Shown: positions 37,206 through 47,936, counted from the stretch's first letter. The stretch is DNA of 64,000 nucleotides from Acidobacteriota bacterium (GCA_021781455.1 JAJXWV010000050.1:22503-86502); one strand, 5' to 3'. Made by a program: numbers and translations. Notes: generated by a model from the sequence alone, not told the origin.

Positions 37206-37400
37206 CTACCGGGATTGCGCCGCTCCGGGGCTGCCGGCGTGCTGATGGGCCGCGGAATTGTCGCCAAGCTGGATCGGCGAGCTGTGCACGGTGGAGTTGA
37301 TGTCGATGCTCGAGGGCTGAGTGCCGGCAGTCGCGCAACCGGAAAGCAATGCGGCCAGCGCGGCGGCGAGAAGGAACAGCATCGATCGGCGTGGTGACAT
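37206..37400 (-). CDS. Small lipoprotein
   Basis: A 64-residue protein: signal segment MSPRRSMLFLLAAALAALLS, lipobox LLSGC with the lipidated Cys at about 21, then a polar tail (ATAGTQPSSIDINSTVHSSP). A GAAAGGGG Shine-Dalgarno is five bases from the ATG at 37400. The last ten or so codons and the stop overlap a dispersed repeat also found at 48070-48110, so the C-terminus may have been formed by repeat insertion. Function unknown. Confidence 0.6.
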   Translation of the reverse strand: MSPRRSMLFLLAAALAALLSGCATAGTQPSSIDINSTVHSSPIQLGDNSAAHQHAGSPGAAQSR

Positions 37401-37477
37401 GCGAACCCCTTTCGAATTTGACTGCAGTTGCGTCGCTGTCGACGCTGCAAATCGCTTTCCAGCTGGCTGATCCTCTT

Positions 37478-37862
37478 TAACCACAGAGAGCACTGAGTCC
37501 ACAGAGCAGGCTCGCTGCGCTCGCCCGCAACCGAAGGTGGCCGCCTAGGTCCCCTCGCCCCGGCGCGATGCATCAACCGCTCGGATCGAAGGTCCGCGGG
37601 GCCAGGGGATGCAAGGGGAGTGGGGTACCGAGGATCCCAGGATTTCTCAGGAATTGCGAAGTTTTCTTGAGCAATCGCGACCCCACTCCCCTTCATCCCC
37701 TCGCCCCGTGCGGATCAGTTCCGCGAGCTTGTTCGTCGGGGAGCACGGGGCGAGGGGACCGTCACACTGTCACCTGTGCAAGGAAATCTGCGTACCGCGC
37801 GAAGAATCATCTGCTTAGTAGTACAGAGGCTTCGTTTGAACCTCTGTGGCCTCTGTGGTGAA
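37478..37862. mobile_element. MITE-like element with CACAGAG ends and nested palindrome
   Basis: The ends read AACCACAGAGAGCAC at 37480 and, inverted, CCTCTGTGGTGAA at 37850-37862. Inside is a two-level inverted repeat: GGTCCCCTCGCCCCG (37548-37562) against CGGGGCGAGGGGACC (37746-37760), and GGGGATGCAAGGGGAGTGGG (37605) against ACCCCACTCCCCTTCATCCC (37680). No protein is encoded. A related element with the same ends is at 47937-48220. The label MITE-like is inferred from the terminal inverted repeats. Confidence 0.5.
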
Positions 37863-38057
37863 CTGAGGATCCGGATCGGGCTCAGGCATCAATCCGCAAT
37901 CCGCAATCCGCAATCACCGAACTCTTGCTATACTTTCCCCGCGCTGCCGCGTCGTTGCACCTTTTCTTTCAACGGTTTCGCGGCGGCTTCGGGGAACTCC
38001 AGGGGCGTGTGTGATGGCGGGACGGAGAAGAAATCGGCGGACTGAGCCGAAACCCGA

Positions 38058-40082
38058 ATGATGCCGGCGCCAGCCATTCTTCAAGCGATCGGCTTCCATC
38101 TGGTCGGACCCTTCGCGGTCTCGCTTCTCCTTTTTCAGCTCTACCGGAAATTCCGCTCCGCCTACCTGCTGCAGTGGACGCTCGGCTTCGCCTGCCTGAC
38201 GCTGTTCCACGCCTCCGTCGCGCTGCTCATCGTCGGCCACGAGGAGACGGCCAACAACGGTGCCACGCTGATCGCCGCCTCGGCCGCAGGCGCCGCCGCT
38301 GCGTTCCTGCAGCTCGGCTGGATGGCCTGGGGCACGATCGAGCTCGCCAAGCGCAGGCCGCTGAAGATCCGCGACTCGCAGCGCCTGCTGATCCTCTTCG
38401 CCGTCGCCGGCCTCGTCTCCGGTGCCATTCCCTTCGTCCTGGGCCACGACCCGGCCGTGCACCGTTACTTCTTCCTGGCGCTTCACGCGCTGGCCGCATC
38501 GATCGTTTTCATCGGCTGCGGCATTGCCATCCGCCGCTATCGCGGAGCGGGGTTCACCGTTCCCGCCATCGCCTTCGGCATCTACGGTCTGGTCCAGCTG
38601 GACGAGTTCGTCCTGATCATGCGCAGCCTCATCGACCGCAGCGCGCCGACGCCGTTGTTCGCCATCGGCGTGTCCGACGCCATCGGCAGCGCGGTGATGG
38701 CGCTGGCCGCCGTGCTCATCGTCCTCGAGGACCAGCGCGAGGTCGGTGCCGAAGCGACGTCGCAGGTCGAGCACCTCGCCTACTACGACACGCTGACCGG
38801 GCTGCCGAACCGCTCGCTGTTCTCGGACCGCCTCACCGTCGCCATCGCCCACGCCCACCGGCACCGCTACAAGCTGGCCGTCCTCTTCCTCGATCTCGAC
38901 CGCTTCAAGCAGGTCAACGATTCGCTGGGGCACACCGTCGGCGACCGTCTGCTCAAGATCGTCTCCACGCGCATCCGCGGCGCCGTCCGCGAGGAAGACA
39001 CCGTCGCACGCTTCGGCGGTGACGAGTTCACAGTGCTCATCCACATCATCGGAAAGGCCGAGGACGCCGGGAAGATCGCGCAGAAGATCCTCGACGCTCT
39101 CAAGGCATCGATCAGCATCGACGAGCGCGACTTCGTCATCACCAGCAGCGTGGGCATCTCCATCTATCCGAATGACGGCACCGACTGCGAGACGCTCATC
39201 CGCAACGCGGATACCGCGATGTACCGCGCCAAGGACCTCGGCCGCAACGCCTGCCAGTACTACGCAGCCACCATGAACCACAAGGCTCTGGAGGCGCTGG
39301 AGGTGGAGAACGGCATGCGCCGCGCTCTCATCCAGAACGAGTTCGTGCTGCACTACCAGCCGTTGATCGACATCGGCAGCGGCACGGTCTTCGGCCTGGA
39401 GGCCCTCATCCGCTGGCAGCATCCCGAGCTGGGTCTGTTGCGCCCCGACCGCTTCATTCCCGCCGCCGAGCAGACTGGCCTGATCGTGGCCATCGACCGG
39501 TGGGTTCTTCGAGAGGCATGTGAGCAGGCCAGCGAGTGGCACCACCGCGGCCACAAGGTGGTCATGGCGGTCAACCTCTCCGGCCGGCAGTTCCAGGATC
39601 CCGAATTGATCGACCAGGTGCGCGATGCGCTCCAGGCCACGGAGCTCAAGCCGCAGTATCTCGAGCTGGAGATCACCGAGGGCTATGCCATGCGCGACGT
39701 TGAGAAGGCGATTTCGACGCTGCAGCAGCTCAAGGCGCTCGGCGTCCGCATCGCCATCGACGACTTCGGCACCGGATATTCCTGCCTAAGCTATTTGAAG
39801 CACTTCCCGATCGACACGCTGAAACTCGACGGATCGTTCGTCCGCGACCTCGCCAGTCCGGAGGATGCCCAGATCGCTCTCGGCGTGATTGCCCTCGCTC
39901 ACAGCCTCAAGTTGAAGGTCATCGCTGAGGGAGTGGAGACAATCAGTCAATTGACGTTCCTTAGGGAGCACGCCTGCGATAGGCTTCAGGGATACCTCTT
40001 CAGCAGGCCGATGCCCCCGGCAAATTTCGATCGCTTCATGAGTCAGAAGGACGTGCTGCGCTATGCGCGGAACGATCACTGA
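38058..40082 (+). CDS. Membrane GGDEF-EAL c-di-GMP enzyme
   Basis: A 674-residue protein. Residues 1-225 are about seven transmembrane helices (IGFHLVGPFAVSLLLFQLY, LFHASVALLIVG, VVFIGC-type segments), a membrane sensor without a named family. GGDEF domain about 240-400 with RFGGDEFTVL and inhibitory site REED. EAL domain about 420-665 with all metal and catalytic residues: LEALIRW, NLSGRQF, EITEG, DDFGTGYSCL, LKLDGSF, EGVET. It can therefore in principle make and degrade c-di-GMP. The stop is followed three bases later by a heptamer array, beyond which another GGDEF-EAL gene starts. Confidence 0.92.
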   Translation: MMPAPAILQAIGFHLVGPFAVSLLLFQLYRKFRSAYLLQWTLGFACLTLFHASVALLIVGHEETANNGATLIAASAAGAAAAFLQLGWMAWGTIELAKRRPLKIRDSQRLLILFAVAGLVSGAIPFVLGHDPAVHRYFFLALHALAASIVFIGCGIAIRRYRGAGFTVPAIAFGIYGLVQLDEFVLIMRSLIDRSAPTPLFAIGVSDAIGSAVMALAAVLIVLEDQREVGAEATSQVEHLAYYDTLTGLPNRSLFSDRLTVAIAHAHRHRYKLAVLFLDLDRFKQVNDSLGHTVGDRLLKIVSTRIRGAVREEDTVARFGGDEFTVLIHIIGKAEDAGKIAQKILDALKASISIDERDFVITSSVGISIYPNDGTDCETLIRNADTAMYRAKDLGRNACQYYAATMNHKALEALEVENGMRRALIQNEFVLHYQPLIDIGSGTVFGLEALIRWQHPELGLLRPDRFIPAAEQTGLIVAIDRWVLREACEQASEWHHRGHKVVMAVNLSGRQFQDPELIDQVRDALQATELKPQYLELEITEGYAMRDVEKAISTLQQLKALGVRIAIDDFGTGYSCLSYLKHFPIDTLKLDGSFVRDLASPEDAQIALGVIALAHSLKLKVIAEGVETISQLTFLREHACDRLQGYLFSRPMPPANFDRFMSQKDVLRYARNDH

Positions 40083-40083
40083 G

Positions 40084-40263
40084 AAGTGCTGAGTACTGAG
40101 TGCTGAGTACTGAGTAGTTTTCAGGGCTTATCGCGACGCGGAGGTGGCGTGGAGTCGCAAGTCACGGCCGCAGCGAGAGCTCGACTCAGATCCGGAACGG
40201 ACTCATTACTCAGCACTCAGTACTCAGCACTCAGTACTCAGCACTCAGTACTCAGCACTCAGG
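40084..40263. repeat. Inverted GAGTNCT heptamer arrays between two GGDEF-EAL genes
   Basis: Left arm 40085-40115 is AGTGCTGAGTACTGAG-type; right arm 40205-40263 is the inverted family (ACTCAGCACTCAGT-type, about eight units). The left arm begins three bases after the stop of the upstream gene; the right arm ends three bases before the next ATG and its last AGGA acts as the only visible Shine-Dalgarno. Confidence 0.9.
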
Positions 40264-40265
40264 AA

Positions 40266-41711
40266 ATGTTCGACTGTCAGCCATGGACCCTGGTCATCGC
40301 GGCGTCGGGAACCGCCGTCGGGATGTTCTTCGTGTGGCTGCTGCATCGGGAGCGCAAGCGCCACGCTGCGGCGGTCGCAGAGGTGCGGCGGCTGGCGTTC
40401 CACGACGCGCTGACGGACGTCCCGAATCGGCTGTTGTTCATGGACCGCGCCTCCATCGCCTTCGCGCACGCGCGCCGATCGGGGACGAACGTGGCCGTGC
40501 TCTTCCTCGATCTCGACCGCTTCAAGACCGTCAACGACACGTTCGGCCACAACGTCGGTGACGAGGTTCTGCGCGGCATCGCCACGCGCCTTCGCGATCA
40601 CCTGCGCGAAGGCGACACGGTGGCCCGGATCGGCGGCGACGAGTTCGCCCTGCTGATGCCCGGCATCCACAACGCCGACAACCTCGTCAAGATCGCGTCG
40701 AAGCTGAACGAGGTCGTCCGGCTTCCGCTGCGCGTCGGCAACCACGAGATCTTCGTCAGCGCCAGCGTCGGCATGAGCGTCTATCCCGAGGACGGACGCG
40801 ATGCCGAATCGCTGCTGCGCAACTCCGACTCCGCGATGTACGTGGCCAAGGAGCGAGGCGGTGACAGCTTCCAGATCTACAGCCCTTCGATGGAGAGAGA
40901 CGCGCGGAAGGCGCAGGAACTGGAGACGCGGCTGCGCGTGGCCGTGGCCCGGCAGGAATTCGTGCTCCATTACCAGCCGCGGATCGACATGGAGACCCGG
41001 CGCCTGGTGTCGTTCGAAGCGCTGGTGCGGTGGAACGATCCCGATCGCGGCGTGGTCATGCCGGCCGACTTCATTCACGCCGCCGAGGTCTCTGGACTCA
41101 TCGTTCCGATCGGACATTGGGTGTTGCGCACGGCCTGCCGGCAGGCCGCATCGTGGCACAGCGACGGCTGCCGGGACCTGTTCGTCTCGGTCAACCTCTC
41201 GCCTCGGCAGTTCCACCGCCAGGACCTCGTCCCCGCGATCAGGGAGGCGCTGGAAGCGGCCGGACTGGATCCGCAGTACCTCGAGCTGGAGATCGACGAG
41301 AGCTGCGTGATGATGAATGCCGAGGGAAGCATGCCGATCCTGGAGGACCTCAAGGCCATCGGCGTGCGCGTGCTGATCTCGCACTTCGGATCCGGCTATT
41401 CGTCGCTGAAGTATCTGCGCCGTTTCCCGATCGACGGGCTGAAGCTGGAGCGCTCGTTCATCTCCGGCGATGTCGACGACCGGTCGCTGGCGCGTGCGGC
41501 GCTGGGCATGGCCAAGGCGCTGCACATCAAGGTCATCGGCGAAGGCGTCGAGACGCAGGAAGCGGCCGACTTCCTCCGCGCGCAGTCCTGCGACGACATG
41601 CAGGGCTACCTCGTGAGCGCACCGGTCCCGCCCGAGGAGTGCCACCGCTTCCTGACCCTGCTGCGGCCCGGCGACGGCGACGGGAAGACGGCGAAGGGCC
41701 CGTCACTCTGA
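40266..41711 (+). CDS. GGDEF-EAL protein with altered EAL metal site
   Basis: A 481-residue protein with one N-terminal membrane anchor (WTLVIAASGTAVGMFFVWLL). GGDEF domain about 50-215: RIGGDEFALLM with inhibitory site REGD, apparently competent. EAL domain about 235-475: FEALVRW, NLSPRQF and EGVET are normal, but the second glutamate motif reads EIDES and the metal-binding DDFGTGYSS is SHFGSGYSS, losing both aspartates; KLERSF replaces KIDRSF. The phosphodiesterase is probably dead and may serve as a c-di-GMP receptor. The upstream frame is open but translates the heptamer repeat (STQYSALSTQHS), so the start is the ATG at 40266. Confidence 0.9.
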   Translation: MFDCQPWTLVIAASGTAVGMFFVWLLHRERKRHAAAVAEVRRLAFHDALTDVPNRLLFMDRASIAFAHARRSGTNVAVLFLDLDRFKTVNDTFGHNVGDEVLRGIATRLRDHLREGDTVARIGGDEFALLMPGIHNADNLVKIASKLNEVVRLPLRVGNHEIFVSASVGMSVYPEDGRDAESLLRNSDSAMYVAKERGGDSFQIYSPSMERDARKAQELETRLRVAVARQEFVLHYQPRIDMETRRLVSFEALVRWNDPDRGVVMPADFIHAAEVSGLIVPIGHWVLRTACRQAASWHSDGCRDLFVSVNLSPRQFHRQDLVPAIREALEAAGLDPQYLELEIDESCVMMNAEGSMPILEDLKAIGVRVLISHFGSGYSSLKYLRRFPIDGLKLERSFISGDVDDRSLARAALGMAKALHIKVIGEGVETQEAADFLRAQSCDDMQGYLVSAPVPPEECHRFLTLLRPGDGDGKTAKGPSL

Positions 41712-42000
41712 CTCTGAGCCGGCGAAGCCGCGGTCTCCCGTCACTCCGAGCCGGCGGAGCCGCGTGGGTGGGTGGTCGGTTGGAGCGGCGTAGCGCGGCG
41801 AAGAGTCTCTTACCGGGACGATTGTCAGGCTGCAGCAGATCGTGCGTGACAGCAGGCTCACCGGGATCGTGCAATCTGGAGACTCTTCGCCGCGCTCCAC
41901 CGCTCCCGCGGGCCCGCTCGTGTGGGGCGGGCTTTCCAGCCCGCCGGGGAGGGCAGGCTGGAAAGCCTGTCCCACACCAACCGGCTCAGAGTGACTGGGA
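41704..42000. repeat. Nested palindromic intergenic element
   Basis: CACTCTGACTCTGAGCCGG at 41704 pairs with CCGGCTCAGAGTGA near 41983-41997. Inside, GCGGCGAAGAGTCT (about 41800) pairs with AGACTCTTCGCCGC (about 41880), and TGTGGGGCGGGCTTTCCAGC pairs with GCTGGAAAGCCTGTCCCACA (41920-41977). It fills the space between two convergent genes and overlaps the last codons of the GGDEF-EAL gene. No coding content. Confidence 0.65.
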
Positions 42001-42025
42001 CGCGGGTTCCCGCCGGCGCGGGGCC

Positions 42026-43267
42026 CTACGCCAGCCGGCGCACGGCTTCGATGAGGCGCCGCACCTCGTCCTCGCTGGTGTAGCAGGCGCAGCCGGCGCG
42101 CACGAGGCCTTCCTCGCCGAGGCCGAGCTGCTGGACGACGGTCATGGCGTAGAAATCGCCGTGGCTGACGAACAGGCCGGCCGCTGCCAGGCGGCGCGCC
42201 ACTTCGCTCGACGGCACGCCATTCACGGTAAAGGCGACGGTCGGCGTGCGCGGCTGCGAGGGCGTCGGACCGTACATCTTCACGCCGGGAATGGCGGAAA
42301 GACCTTCCCACATCGTCCGCGCGAGCTTCATCCCCTGCTCGTGCAGGGCGGCGTAGACGCGGCCGAGCCGCTCGCGTCGGCTGCCGCCGTAAAGGTCGAG
42401 CGAGGCGAGGAAGTCGATGGCCGCAGCGGTCGCGGCGATCGCTTCGTGATTCTGCGTTCCGGTCTCCGCGCGGTCGGGTGCCTTGTCGGGCGCGGGGGCG
42501 AGCTTCGGGAACGGAAGAGTCGAGAGCAGCGCCTCGCGGACGAACAGGATCCCGTGGTGCGGGCCGTAGAACTTGTAGGCGGAGCAGGCCAAGAAGTCGC
42601 AGCCGATGGCCTTCACATCGATGAGATCGTGGGGTGCCAGGTGGACGGCGTCGACGAAGAACAGCGCTTTGGCTGCGCGGGCGATCGAGGCCACGCGCTC
42701 GAGGTCGTTGACGGTGCCGACTGCGTTCGAGGCTCCTCCGACCGCGATCAGGCGCGTCTTCGGAGTGACGAGGTGTGTGAGGTGCTCGAGATCGACCTGC
42801 GTCGTGCCGGGGACCAGCCGCGCTGCGCGGACGACGATCCCGCGGTCGACCTCCAGGGCTCGCCACGGCGCGACGTTGGCGTGGTGATCGAGATCCGTGA
42901 TGATGACCTCGTCGCCGGCCCTCCAGGTCCGGCCTAACGCGCGGCCGAGGTGGAAGGTCAGGGTGGTCATGTTCGCGCCGTAGACGATCTCGCCCGGCGA
43001 GCAGTTCAGGAAATCCGCCGCCGCCTGCCGGGCGCGGGCGATCATCTCGTCCGTCTCGGCGCTGGTCGGGTAGTTCCAGTGCGTGTTGGCGTTGTGCTCG
43101 AGCAGGTAGTGCGCCATCGTTTCGGTCACTTCGCGCGGCACCTGCGTTCCGCCGGGAGCGTCGAAGTAGGCCACGGCGTGCCCGTTGTGCTTCCGCTGCA
43201 GGGCGGGAAAGTGGCTGCGGATCTCTTCGATGGATGCGATCGGGGTGAGCGTGGAGGTCTGAGACAT
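42026..43267 (-). CDS. Cysteine desulfurase-like class V aminotransferase
   Basis: A 413-residue PLP enzyme of the VC1184-type cysteine desulfurase-like branch. Visible: AYFDAPGGTQVPREV near the N-terminus, the HH pair in DLDHHANVAPWRAL, FFVDAVHLAPHDLIDV with the PLP-binding Asp, and the lysine in SAYKFYGPHHGILFV that forms the internal aldimine. The C-terminal region reads GLVRAGCACYTSEDEVRRL. The mobile active-site Cys loop of SufS/IscS is not obvious, so desulfurase activity is uncertain; the substrate could be another amino acid. It is followed by the convergent palindromic element and preceded by a tandem array. Confidence 0.82.
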   Translation of the reverse strand: MSQTSTLTPIASIEEIRSHFPALQRKHNGHAVAYFDAPGGTQVPREVTETMAHYLLEHNANTHWNYPTSAETDEMIARARQAAADFLNCSPGEIVYGANMTTLTFHLGRALGRTWRAGDEVIITDLDHHANVAPWRALEVDRGIVVRAARLVPGTTQVDLEHLTHLVTPKTRLIAVGGASNAVGTVNDLERVASIARAAKALFFVDAVHLAPHDLIDVKAIGCDFLACSAYKFYGPHHGILFVREALLSTLPFPKLAPAPDKAPDRAETGTQNHEAIAATAAAIDFLASLDLYGGSRRERLGRVYAALHEQGMKLARTMWEGLSAIPGVKMYGPTPSQPRTPTVAFTVNGVPSSEVARRLAAAGLFVSHGDFYAMTVVQQLGLGEEGLVRAGCACYTSEDEVRRLIEAVRRLA

Positions 43268-43291
43268 GGCGGCGGGATTGTACGACGGCGG

Positions 43292-43422
43292 TTGGCCGGT
43301 GGCCGGGTGGCCGGGTCACCGGGTGGCCGGGTCACCGGGTCACCGGGTCGCCGGGTCACCGGGTCACCGGGTCGCCGGGTGTCTAGACCTCGGTGACTCG
43401 GTGACCTGGTGACCCGGTGACT
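43292..43422. repeat. GGTCACCG-type octamer array with inverted arm
   Basis: On the plus strand, 43292-43381 is a run of about eleven GGTCACCG/GGTCGCCG/GGTGGCCG units of 8 bases; 43389-43422 carries the inverted family (CGGTGACC). On the minus strand it begins three bases after the stop of the beta-lactamase-fold gene and ends about 25 bases before the aminotransferase ATG. Confidence 0.9.
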
Positions 43423-43425
43423 CCA

Positions 43426-44505
43426 CTACAGAAACAGATCCGCAATCGCCAGCGCGGTCTCCTTCGGCTCGCCTTCGTTGCGGTTCGTCAGCACGATCAC
43501 CGACAGCCCCTTGTCGGGAAAGCGCAGAAGGGCATTGCGGAAGCCGATCGACTCGCCGGTGTGCCAGACCATGCGCGCGTCCCCGTGGATGCTGATGCGC
43601 CAGCCGAAGCCGTAGTGCACCGCCGGGTCGTCGGTGGCGACGCTCGGCAGCGTGGCCAGCTCGATCGAGGAGCTGCTGAGCACCGTGCCGTTGTCGAGCG
43701 CATTCATCCAGAGCGCGAGGTCGTCCACCGACGAGTAGACGCCGCCGTCGCCTAACACCGCGCTGGTCAGGCTCTGGTCAGTGCGCGTCCACCCCGGCTT
43801 CGAGCGGCTGTAGCCGAAGGCGCGATGCGGGACCGTCGAGATCCCCTCCTCGAAAGCCAGCGTCGACTGCATCCCCGCGGGAACGAAGAGATTTTCGCGG
43901 AGGAAGTCCGCGAAGCGCTGGCCGGACACCCGCTCCACGATCAGCGCCAGCAGGGCGTAGCCGCCGTTGCTGTACCGGTATCCGGTGCCGGGTGCGAAGT
44001 AAGTGCTCGGCTCCTTCGACACGAGGTGCAGCACGTCGATGTCGTGCAACTGCTTCGTCGCGTCCTTCGGCATGAGGTCTTCGTAGTCGAGGATGCCCGA
44101 GGAATGGGTCAGGAGATCGCGGATGCTGATGTCCTCGCCGTAGGCCGGCAGCTCCGGAAGAAAGCGCTTCACCGGATCATCGAGCCCGAGCTTTCCGCGC
44201 TCGACCAGAAGGAGGATTGCCGAAGCGGTGAACTGCTTGGTGATCGACGCCAGGCGGAAGTCGGTCGACGGTGTCACGGCCACCCGATCCTCCAGATCGG
44301 CCATGCCGTAGCCTTTGTGGAAAAGCACGGTGCCGTCACGAACGACGAGCACCGCCGCTCCCGGCCCGCTCCCGCTGTAACCGCGCATGAGCGCGTCGAT
44401 CTTCGATTCCATCGATGTGGCCGGCGACGTGCCCGGCTGCAACGTCCCGCAAGCGGCGGCGCACATTATCAATGATGCGAGGAGGGGGGTTCGCATGCGG
44501 TGCAT
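43426..44505 (-). CDS. Beta-lactamase-fold serine hydrolase (class C/PBP4* type)
   Basis: A 359-residue exported protein. N-terminal signal with a possible lipobox (LASLIMCAAAC). The active-site serine is in LASITKQFTA (SXXK), the second motif is YRYSNGGYALL (YXN), and the third is WHTGESIGFRN, with HTG in place of KTG as in esterase-like and carboxypeptidase-like members. It acts outside the cytoplasm on peptides or esters; true beta-lactamase activity is not implied. A second ATG at 44496 is possible. The stop is directly followed by the octamer array. Confidence 0.85.
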   Translation of the reverse strand: MHRMRTPLLASLIMCAAACGTLQPGTSPATSMESKIDALMRGYSGSGPGAAVLVVRDGTVLFHKGYGMADLEDRVAVTPSTDFRLASITKQFTASAILLLVERGKLGLDDPVKRFLPELPAYGEDISIRDLLTHSSGILDYEDLMPKDATKQLHDIDVLHLVSKEPSTYFAPGTGYRYSNGGYALLALIVERVSGQRFADFLRENLFVPAGMQSTLAFEEGISTVPHRAFGYSRSKPGWTRTDQSLTSAVLGDGGVYSSVDDLALWMNALDNGTVLSSSSIELATLPSVATDDPAVHYGFGWRISIHGDARMVWHTGESIGFRNALLRFPDKGLSVIVLTNRNEGEPKETALAIADLFL

Positions 44506-44521
44506 TCTGACGCATGAGGGG

Positions 44522-44640
44522 CGCGGAGTGCGGACGTCTCGTCCGCGGCTGCGGGACGTCTCGTCCCGCAGTATCCATCAGCGCCGGACGAGACGTCCGG
44601 CGCAAGCGGACGGGACGTCCGCACTCCGCGGCGCAGGGCA
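44522..44640. repeat. Palindromic intergenic repeat (GGACGTCTCGTCC type)
   Basis: GCGGAGTGCGGACGTCTCGT at 44525 pairs with GGACGTCCGCACTCCGC at about 44618-44634, and GGGACGTCTCGTCCC pairs with the central GGACGAGACGTCC. Lies between divergent genes; no coding content. Confidence 0.7.
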
Positions 44641-44778
44641 GCTGCGCTCTGCGCGCGGTGGCCCCGAACTTCGCCAGGTGATTTCGCTCACTCCATCACA
44701 TGCGTCGGGTCATTGTTTGAGGTGCCACCCCGTCGACATGCTCGCCCCGTCGGGTTTCCACCCGCGAGAGGATTGCCG

Positions 44779-46178
44779 ATGACCACCAAAGAGCGACCCA
44801 AACCCTTCCTCATCCCGCACTACTGCAAAGGTTGCGGGCGCTGCATCGACTCCTGCAACAAGCACTGCATCACCGCCGGAACCGAGATCGATCCGCTCAC
44901 CGGACTGGTCCCCGTCAACCTCGACCTCGAGGCCTGCAACGGCTGCGGGTTGTGCATCGACGCCTGCCCCGAACCCTACGGTCTCAGCCCCATGCCGGAA
45001 GGCGTCGATCCCTCCAATTTCGAGCTCCAGGATCCGGCGAAGCTCTTCGGCGAGAAACAATCTGCGGCACCACCGACCTCAGAGATCCCTGACCAGATCA
45101 TTCCCCTTCCGCGGGTCGAGCCGCTGGTGATCAAGGGCAACTACGCGGCGGCGGTCGGTGCGCTGCTCGCGGGATGCCGGCATTTCTTCGGTTACCCGAT
45201 CACTCCTTCGACCGAAGGCGCCGAGCTGATGGCGAAGCTGCTGCCGAAGCTCGACGGCTTCTTCCTCCAGGCCGTCAGCGAAGTGGCGACCGTGAACATG
45301 ATGTACGGCGCCGGCGGGGCGGGGCTGCGGGCGATGACGTTCACCTCGTCGCCGGGATTCAGCCTGATGCTCGAAGGGATCAGCTACATGATCGGCTCCG
45401 AGCTTCCGGGCGTGTTCATCAACGTGATGCGCGGCGGGCCTGGGCTGGGCAACATCGCTCCCGAGCAGACCGACATCAAGCTGGCCTGCCGCGGGCTGGG
45501 CCACGGCAACACGCACGCCATCTCATTCACGCCGTCGACACCGCAGGAGATGCTCGACCTGACGATGCTGGCGTTCGACCTCTCCTTCAAGTACCGCAAT
45601 CCCGTGGTCGTCCTCGGCGACGGCTACCTCGGACAGATGACCGGCAAGGTCACGCTGCCGTCGACGATGAAGCGCCCCGGCATCCCGGCCTGGGCCGTCT
45701 ACGGCGACGCCAAGCACCGCGCCAACATCAACACCTCGATCTACCTCGACGAGACGGATCTCGAGAAGCACAACCACAAGATCAACGCGAAATACGAGTT
45801 GATGGAGAAGAACGAACAGCGCGCGGATCTCTTCTGCGCCGACGACGCCGAGGTGCTGATCGTGGCGTGCAATACGCCGGCGAGAATGGCCAAGGGCGCG
45901 GTGGAGGCGCTGCGCAGCGACGGCATCAAGGCCGGGCTGTTCCGGCCCATCACCGTGTGGCCGTTCCCGATCGATCTGCTGCGAAAACCGCTCGAGAAAG
46001 CGAAGCGCATCGTGGTCGTCGAAGCCAGCAACGGCCAGCTGGAAGACGAGCTGCGGCTCGCAGTCAGCAAGGCCGGAATCCAGAGCCTCCCGCCGGTCGA
46101 CTCGGTCCGCCACATGGGCGGCATCCTCCCGCAGCTCGAGGAAATCGTGGCCGAGGTGAAGGGAAAGAAGGTGGCCGC

Positions 46179-46182
<4 letters not shown>
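44779..46182 (+). CDS. 2-oxoacid:ferredoxin oxidoreductase alpha subunit with fused ferredoxin
   Basis: A 467-residue protein. Residues 15-70 hold two [4Fe-4S] sites, CKGCGRCIDSCNKHC and CNGCGLCIDACPEP, i.e. the ferredoxin (delta) subunit fused in front. Then the alpha-subunit pyrimidine-binding domain (IKGNYAAAVGALLAGCRHFF, GYPITPSTEGAELMAKLLPK) and domain II (AVSEVATVNMMYGAGGAGLR, NVMRGGPGLGNIAPEQTDIK). Such enzymes oxidise 2-oxoacids such as 2-oxoglutarate, pyruvate or branched-chain oxoacids to acyl-CoA while reducing ferredoxin, or run in reverse. GAGAGG precedes the ATG at 44779. The stop overlaps the beta/gamma gene by four bases. Confidence 0.9.
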
Positions 46183-47600
<1,418 letters not shown>

Positions 47601-47685
47601 CGATTCCGGACCCCACAACGGGTCGTGTTCGCGGTCACGCGGGCCTGCCACAGGGGCCGGCTGACAATGACGATTGGAGATGGCC

Positions 47686-47883
47686 ATGACACCTGACGAG
47701 ATCACGAAGCGGCGGGAAGATCTGGGGCTCACGGTGGACGAGCTGGCCTTTGCGCTGAACGTCACCGAGGCCGAGCTGATGGCCATCGAAGCAGGCGAGA
47801 GCCGGCAGCACCTCACGCCACAGTTTCTGGAAGCCTTCGAAGCATTCGAGGAGAGGGTGTTCGGGACGTACGTCGGTGCGTAA
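47686..47883 (+). CDS. Small XRE-type helix-turn-helix protein
   Basis: A 65-residue protein: MTPDEITKRREDLGLTVDEL, then ALNVTEAELMAIEAGESRQ, the pattern of a Cro/C1-type HTH (helices 2-3 LTVDELAFALNVTEAELMAI), and a short helical tail. It probably binds DNA as a small regulator, possibly of the upstream oxidoreductase operon 86 bases away. GGAG nine bases before the ATG at 47686 favours this start over ATG 47680. Confidence 0.72.
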   Translation: MTPDEITKRREDLGLTVDELAFALNVTEAELMAIEAGESRQHLTPQFLEAFEAFEERVFGTYVGA

Positions 47884-47936
47884 GCGAGAAACAGCGATCA
47901 ACACGACGGCGGCCGGAAGGCCGCCGTTTTCGTTTT

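Noticed and set aside
40149..40265. Upstream start of the second GGDEF-EAL gene
   Set aside because: The extra residues translate the heptamer array (STQYSALSTQHS) and a start at 40266 begins right at the membrane anchor.
42026..43267. Calling the aminotransferase SufS
   Set aside because: No neighbouring suf or isc genes and no clear catalytic Cys loop; the VC1184-type desulfurase-like label is safer.
35553..43422. Tandem arrays as a CRISPR
   Set aside because: The units are 7-8 bases, contiguous, with no spacers and no cas genes.
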